Of a stretch of DNA of 64,000 nt, positions 57,803 to 64,000 are shown piece by piece. This DNA comes from Symbiotaphrina buchneri (lineage: Eukaryota; Ascomycota; Symbiotaphrinales; Symbiotaphrinaceae), in contig BCIG01000012.1 of NCBI GenBank assembly GCA_001599915.1, forward strand, positions 496,001 through 560,000. The letters run 5' to 3'. The position numbers and the translations under genes are program-made. A model generated the notes under the pieces. That model was not told the DNA's origin. It made no database searches and was given only the letters and a program-made list of their open reading frames with translations. Position 1 is the first letter of the stretch. Each line of letters starts with the position of its first letter.

Positions 57803-60405
57803 GTTGGATGGAGGTGTGGAAGAGGTCGTATAGCTGGAAAGGTTAGTTGGAAGATCACAAGGCTGAGGATGGATTGAAACGTACTGAAGTCCTGGTTCTG
57901 TATATATATATATGATTGGGCCGAGTCCGTCCAGCCTTGAATATCGAGGTTCTGAACTGTTCAGACTTCTGGGGTACAATATAGAGTGCTGAGAAGGCTG
58001 TAAGCCAAGTGAAACCGAAGCCGTCACGGCGTTGGAATCATCCGTAGCACCAAAGCGCAGCAACGTAGCAGGTCGTAGTATGTTGGTGGCTATGACATGA
58101 TCCCGAGGATGGGAGGGCTTCGAAGGATACAAGCTAAGAACCATGCAGCAGGCAGTTGTTCATCGAGTTGACCATTCGAGTCGTGGTAGGTCTGGCCCAT
58201 GCCAATGGTAGGACTCGGTGCTGCAGGGGCAGATGTTTGCTGATTGCAGAGTAGCAGTAGCTCGGTGAGCGGCCAACTATTTAAGAAGCGTGGTGATGAG
58301 ACCAACGATGACCGCAATGAGGCCATCCTCTTTTCCGCCCACAGTTTATAGGTCAGTGACGGTGCGCCGAAAAGGGAGCAGCAGCAGCAGCAGCAGCACC
58401 GCTCCTCTCTCCTCCCTCACGCACGGTGCTCAGCGCAGGCCATCATTCACACGCGCTAAGCCTTGAGTGTAAAGCAAACAAGCCTGGTCCCCTTACCTTG
58501 GCGGCCCTTCCGCAGCGAATCAGGCACGCACGCACTGGCCCGCGCCGAGCGGATTTGTCGTAGCTGCAAGAAAGCTTAAGCCCAGCTAAGCAATTGAATC
58601 TGTACCTAGCGCTAAGTTACCAGAAAAGCCCCGAGAGGTGACTTGGCAGATGGCCAGGAAGGGCGAAGAGCAAAGTCTAGAACCCCGCAGTCCGACTGTG
58701 CTCCCTTAAACCGTCGGGTCCTTTCCATCGCTTCTGTCACTGCCATCATTCGGATCGCTGCTTGCGCAACCGCGAAGCTTTCTTAGACCTCTTTTTGGCT
58801 CGTCGAACCTTGACGTACCGAGTTAGAAGAGCGTAGTATGCGAAGAGGCAGCGCGCTCTGGAGTTTTGGAAAGCGGATCATGTGCTAGCTGGATCAATAG
58901 ATGGCTGGAAAGAAAGCCAATCGCCGAGTGCTCATTTCTCAGCCATCATCACCACGCACGCACAGACGGCACGTACATACTGTAGCACGTTGGGAGAACG
59001 AGGCACAGAAAGCAGTCATCCTGAGACGGGCCCCTGAGCCCTCAACATGCATGCCTGACAACAACAGGCGAGGGCTGCCAGATTCCATTCCTTCTCCAAC
59101 CACATCACAGCCCGCTGTCACTCGACCTATCGGAGCAGAGCAGAGTAGAGACTACTTCCTTGCATCTTCCTTGTCGTTGTAAGCACAAATCCCCACCACG
59201 GCGTCCCAGCAGACGCAAACCCCCGTGGGCAGTGGGCACGGTGCGGGATGATCCCATCCAATCTCGACGGCGCGCTCTTCAGCTGCCACCACGGCCGCCT
59301 TGGCACTAAGAATAGGTAAAGCTCCCCTTCCCTGCCCCCTGAGCCTGGCCCGCACGTCCGCCCGGCTCTGTGGAACCTTCCAAAATTAAAGATGCCATTA
59401 TTATTACGGAGATGGGAGCTTTGAGATGCCGATTGGCAAAAAGAAGGCTAAGAGATGACCGCATGCGCGAAGTCTGGACTTTCTGACTGTACTGTACCGT
59501 GTGCATTTTCAGCTCAGCCTCAGAAGTCTGGCTGGCTGGCCTGATGCCATAAAGATGTAATATTATCTGGGCCGACGCGGATCCTAGTGGAAACCTCTAC
59601 TAACAGATAGTTGGCTTCGCATAAACTACCAAATCGTGACTTTAACTGAATGCCTGACCTGATTGTCTGAGCCTCTGAAGAAACCACTGGAACATAGGCT
59701 CCCGCCCACGAAGTCGATCTTCGAATATCCCGTCTACCTCATGTACCGTCCGAACGTACTCCGGTATATGTACTACCTTACCTTAGCTATTACCTGATGG
59801 AAAGTCCCTCATTCGCTCAACCATGCCGTCCAGCAGCCCGCATTGGGAAGCTTGTCACGAGCCAAATTGCATCTTACGGCCATCAACCAAACCCAAACTT
59901 AACCTCGTTCGCCCGCAGATCCTTATTGGTACATCTCGTACATCTCTGGTGTCCCTGTCTGGGCGGCGCTGGTTGACATCAAGACTCTTAAAGCTTACTT
60001 AAACTCTCCTCGTGCGAGCTTGGTCCTTTATGACTTGGTAGAGATTGGGGTTTCGATTCCAGCTCTACAGGAGGGGATGCGTACGGAGTGGACGAAACAG
60101 TAAGATATTATCTGGCATCCTCCGTACCTTTTATTTCCGTTTTTCGCTGGTGCCAGATCTGCTTGCATGCAGCTGTATTCATAACGCGACTTCATAATGA
60201 TGCTGTCCTTTACTCCCCAGCCTCCCAAACCCACAGAGAAGGGCAATATAATAACAAAGCTGCAAAGTCCCTCCATGGTCATGATACCGCTCGTAGGAAT
60301 ATAAGAGAACTCCACAGGACCCAAAACCCCAATGGCGCAATCACCGCCTCCCAAGACGCCATAGCCCGAACCACTTGCCTGTTAGAAATGCAATCCGTGA
60401 ACCAA
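57803..60405. other. Long intergenic region
   Basis: 2.6 kb with no convincing gene. Includes a (TA)6-like run near 57901-57913 and a (GCA)n run at about 58379-58398. A 93-codon frame at 58901-59182 and others lack motifs. The left end holds the upstream region of the 57125-57802 gene, and the right end the MFS gene's 3' flank. Confidence 0.4.
58379..58398 (+). repeat. (GCA)6-7 trinucleotide microsatellite
   Basis: A near-perfect GCA run in noncoding DNA; complementary in motif to the CTG run at 18693. Confidence 0.75.
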
Positions 60406-62764
60406 CTAAAACTTCTCCATCAGGTTCCTCCTCACGGTCCACATCCGCGCTCTCTTGCCATAAATATACAAAGGAATCGTAAACAGGATCACAGCCAGCT
60501 GGATCCCGCCTAGAACCAAAAAGACCTTCCGCGATCCGTCCGAGTCCAGCCAGTTGTTGAAGAACAGAGAGAACACCAGGCCGTGGAAGATATCTGTGAC
60601 GGCCACATGTTAGCAAAGGAATCATTTTGCACAGATAAATCTCGTACAGGGGCTTTCTGGAAGACTTACTCTTGGAGAAATTGAGCGTCACAAGCGCTTC
60701 GCCAGCATACTGCCTGTAGCTGTCCACGACAAACGTGATGGAGGTTGTACTCCCAAGACTGCAGCCGAAGCTGATAAGCCCGAAGAAAATCGTCGGCACG
60801 ATCCACTTGTCATGGTTCTGCGCACTCCAGCCATAGCCCATCAATCCAATGACGGTCGTGAACGCAACCGGTATGGCCATGACCAGTCGAAACTCTGGCT
60901 CATAGATGCCGCCGTTTTTCCGGCTCATGTAACGCACGATGATGTCGCTGACTTTGCCCGCCACTGCCGTGCCCAGCACGCCTCCGATGAACGGGGAGAT
61001 GTATATGAGACCCACGCTCAAGGGAGAGAAGCCGTATGTGGTCCTCTTCTCGAAGATGGTCGACACAGACTCGGAAAGGACGATGAGCCATCCGACGGAG
61101 CACGAGTAAACGAATGAGCTCCACAGAACCGCTGGGTACGCAAACAAAATGAAGGGCCGACAAGCCACTCGGAACCAGTTGTCCTTACGGAGCCTTCCGT
61201 TCCAAGGTTTCAAAGTCTGTACAAAGGTCTTCGGCGGTCGCGAATCCAGGTCGGAAGTATAGTTGAAGCTCGTATGGCTTTGGCTAAGAGAAAGCCTCGG
61301 AGACATCACCGGCGTGAAAACAGGGCCGGGAGAGACGACATCCAGGTGTGCGCGGGCAGGTCGATCCGGTGTCCTAGGCGGCTCAGCCTTGAAGTAGTCG
61401 TTCGCGTCGAGGCCGGAGTAGTAAGGGGAGTTTAGTCTGTGAAGAGGAGGAGTCGGTGGGCCTTGACCGGTCGGTTCTACCCTCCATGATGCCGAGTGGC
61501 TCGCAGGTGACGCAGGTCCAGAGGAATATTTCCGTGCTGGTTTCTTTGAAGGAGACGTATTGTCGGCCATCGGCGTTGGTTGGGCCGTGGGCGCAGTGAT
61601 AAAGGTTTCCTTATCAGTGCTTGGAGTCTCCTTGCTCGAGAGGGTCTGAGTCTCCTGGATCGCTACCTCTGGCGCATGGGGCGCGGCAGGACTTTCGACG
61701 GCAGTCCCGTCCACTGTGTCTTGCGCGAATCCAACGTGGGCAGTCTTCTGTCTCCGTCTCTGCATAATGGTAGACGAACCTAGCGCTGCCGCATCGCTCG
61801 GTATAGGCGCGGGGCTAAACTCGACTCTTTGAGAGGCATTCTCTGCCGCTGGTGTTGTCCCCCTCGTGTTCCTACCATGTTGATCGTGGTGGAATAGCGA
61901 AGAGAATGTGCGATGGGCTCTCTCTGGTCTCCGTTTTGGCTTCGGGATACGATTCCAGAAGGTCTCCGGCACAAACAGGAAAAGAAAAACGAAGCAGAGA
62001 CCGACCACAATGGCCACAATCCTACCAAAGATTAGACTTGACGCTCTGACCGGACTCGGGACCACCTACCAGAACACCCAACGCCAGCCTTTTGCCTCGA
62101 TGATCGCGGCGCTGACCAGTGGTATAAGATTCTTGCCCCCAAGCAGCAAGAGCGTGTAGATGCCCACTCGATACGCTCGTTCATGGAGGAAGAAAATCTC
62201 CGCAATGGTAGCGGAGGGCAAACACTCACAAGGAGCCACAGCAATACCCATGACTATACGAGCCACCACCAACGAAGCGAAGTTGGGCGATAATGCAGCC
62301 CATACCGCACAAAGACAAAACAAGATGACCCCAACCAGATATACTGGGCGCTTGCCGTATAAGATAGCCGTGGGTGACCAGATGACCGACCCTATCCCGA
62401 GACCCATCATGTACAACCCTGTAGTCAGAGCAACCCGCGGGACAGTGACATGGTAGTCGGAGGCGACCGAGTTGAAGCCCGCTGCGAGTATAGGTGTCAT
62501 GCCACCTCCAACCATGCAGTAGAACCCTAGTGACAGCAATGCAGTATCTCGCCTCCATGTCGGCCAGTTCAATGGATCGTTCGGTGAATCATCCGGCTGA
62601 GGATCGAGTACTATCCGTCCGTCTGATGTCTTCTTAACTTCCGGTTCCGACCTGATCGATTCAGGGCGGGATGGATGTGGATATGGTGACGGGAGTGATG
62701 AGGCAGATGTGCGTGCCGGCTGGTTCCGGATACCAAGAGGTTGGTTGTAGGCAGAATGGGACAT
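60406..62764 (-). CDS. MFS transporter (HOL1/DHA1-like) with a very long central loop
   Basis: A plasma-membrane drug:H+ antiporter-like protein, substrate unknown. The model is complement(60406-60593, 60670-62021, 62070-62764), 744 aa, with 48 and 76-nt introns. The N-terminus contains NDPLNWPTWRR, the usual lead-in of fungal DHA1 members. Six helices follow, with GSVIWSPTAILYGKRPVYL (motif A region) and VARIVMGIAVAPCECLPSAT (motif C region). The central cytosolic loop runs from about 253 to 518 (roughly 265 residues), is Ser/Thr/Pro-rich and disordered, and is several times longer than usual. Helices 7-12 follow (CRPFILFAYPAVLWSSFVYS onward). The last exon ends IPLYIYGKRARMWTVRR. The stop is at 60406-60408. 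Confidence 0.9.
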
Positions 62765-64000
62765 GAGCAGGACGGAGCCTGAATACTGAGGTTAGCAGAT
62801 GAGCTGGAAAGAAAGCCTCTGGCCCAATGCCATGTAGGACAATGAGCCCTCAAAACCAATCAGTGGAGGACATACCTGGGACTTCCTCCGTTTCCGGATC
62901 GTTAAGTATGCCTAAACTCCATTTCTCGGGTCTGGTCTTCCAGTTGCCAGCGTCTGAAGACTGTTCGGACTTCTCGCCACTTGTTACGCGCCTCCCGAAC
63001 CATCTGTTCCACCCATGTGGAACCTGCATTTCTCCGTCCTTCTCCGCCATGTTGTCAAACCTATTCGCGAGGCGCGGTCGGATTCTTGCAGTTTTGCTTG
63101 ACGTCTTGGTGAGCAATATCCTTCTCTATCACGGGCAATGGCCAGAAATAGAGTCGCTCAGAAATCACGACTTCAAATGAGTTCGCTGATGCGGTATGCT
63201 CCAGTGCCACCGCGTTAACCTGCGCAGACGGCCTGTATCATGAGAATGTAAAGAAGCCCGGGTTCGCAGTCGAAATAAAGCGCCAACGCCAGCCTGCTGA
63301 TTGTTGCACTTCGGAAGGGTCAGCGAAGCATGACGCGATTCTGGTTTTGTGCTTGCCCCTTTGTAAGGAGGAAGCAACAACAAAGCGAGGGCGGGTGGAA
63401 GGGCAGGTTATCTATGGCGGGGATGTGGGTGAGACCGCGGGGGTTGTGCACGGTCGGAAACGAGTACCAGAAACAGAAAGAAGAAACAGTGCTGACAAGC
63501 CCAAACAGCTGAATATCACGGCGTGCTTAGGTAGTAACGTCGTGCAGATGGAATGAGTCTTTAGGGCCGGATAGAGTCGAGAGGAACATGTGGACGCTGT
63601 ACGATGACCTCGACGTGCAGCCGTTGATTGTGTTGCTTTGTACCGTAGCCTGGGCCGGTCTGTCATGCGCCAGCCAATGACAAGGGTTGCTGCACACACA
63701 CCGCCAAACCCCCAGACTTCGCTTGTCTTATCGTATCCGTTCAGATCCATTCCACCGAGGAGGATGAACAAGATGCAGGAATGTTACCAGTTGCCATCTA
63801 GGAGTCTCTAACCACTTCTTCCGCTGTGTTTATCTTGCATCTGTTTGCATTATCATTTGACTATGCCTTCACTTGGCCCTATTGTGTGTGTTGTTGCATG
63901 GCAATTCCCTGAGATAAAGCATTCCTGCGAGCCTGGATCACGATGCTATCGATATCTGCCTTGCTCGAACCAGCTAGTCTCGTGCCTCCCACAGTCTGTC
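62765..64000. other. Intergenic to window end
   Basis: Upstream region of the MFS transporter gene (-) and 1 kb more. A 119-codon minus-strand frame (63412-63771) and a 117-codon plus-strand frame (62827-63180) have no recognisable features. Nothing supported. Confidence 0.4.

Noticed and set aside
63412-63771. 119-codon minus-strand frame near the window end
   Set aside because: No motif, no splice partner; composition like neighbouring noncoding DNA.

Overview
The window is eukaryotic DNA from a filamentous ascomycete (Pezizomycotina; Dothideomycetes or a near class is my inference). The genes are intron-rich, with 46-114 nt introns carrying GTRNGT donors and CTRAC-like branch points. Genes lie on both strands and encode fungal-only families (Atg29, DUF3433, SNG1/DUF3533, AL-2-type lycopene cyclase/phytoene synthase). 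I see no bacterial feature, CRISPR array or recognisable transposon or virus relic.

Layout. 1-3002: 3' part of protein kinase C (PKC1). 3977-5351: a conserved-looking unknown gene with an in-frame stop. 6077-7791 (-): SNG1-type membrane protein. 8734-9561 (-): PNPOx-fold protein with a tail anchor. 10202-11605: secreted Cys/Ser-rich surface protein with an internal duplication. 12199-13656 (-): alcohol dehydrogenase with a mitochondrial-type leader. 15325-17809: DUF3433 membrane protein. 19684-20739 (-): disordered protein. 20740-24731: about 4 kb without a convincing gene. 24732-27305: coiled-coil protein. 27888-29049: SCO1. 29502-31571 (-): DEAD-box helicase. 32725-32886 (-): intron-containing tRNA gene.

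The most coherent unit is 33943-45456, a carotenoid-retinal-rhodopsin cluster: carX (retinal-forming beta-carotene oxygenase, -), carRA (phytoene synthase/lycopene cyclase, +), a small TPR protein gene, carB (phytoene desaturase, +) and a microbial-type opsin (+). Together they can make beta-carotene, cut it to retinal and bind the retinal in a light-driven pump or sensor. carX and carRA diverge from a shared 1.1-kb intergenic region. The TPR gene is the unexpected member.

Downstream are housekeeping genes: YAE1 (-), phosphopantothenate-cysteine ligase CAB2 (+), a Cys-cluster protein (-), autophagy gene ATG29 (-, with an inferred 10-nt microexon), CENP-O/Mcm21 (-), an acetyl-CoA transporter (+), a small secreted/membrane protein (-) and a large-loop MFS transporter (-). 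Exon boundaries were worked out by hand from splice motifs, reading frame and remembered family sequences; no alignment or RNA evidence was available.
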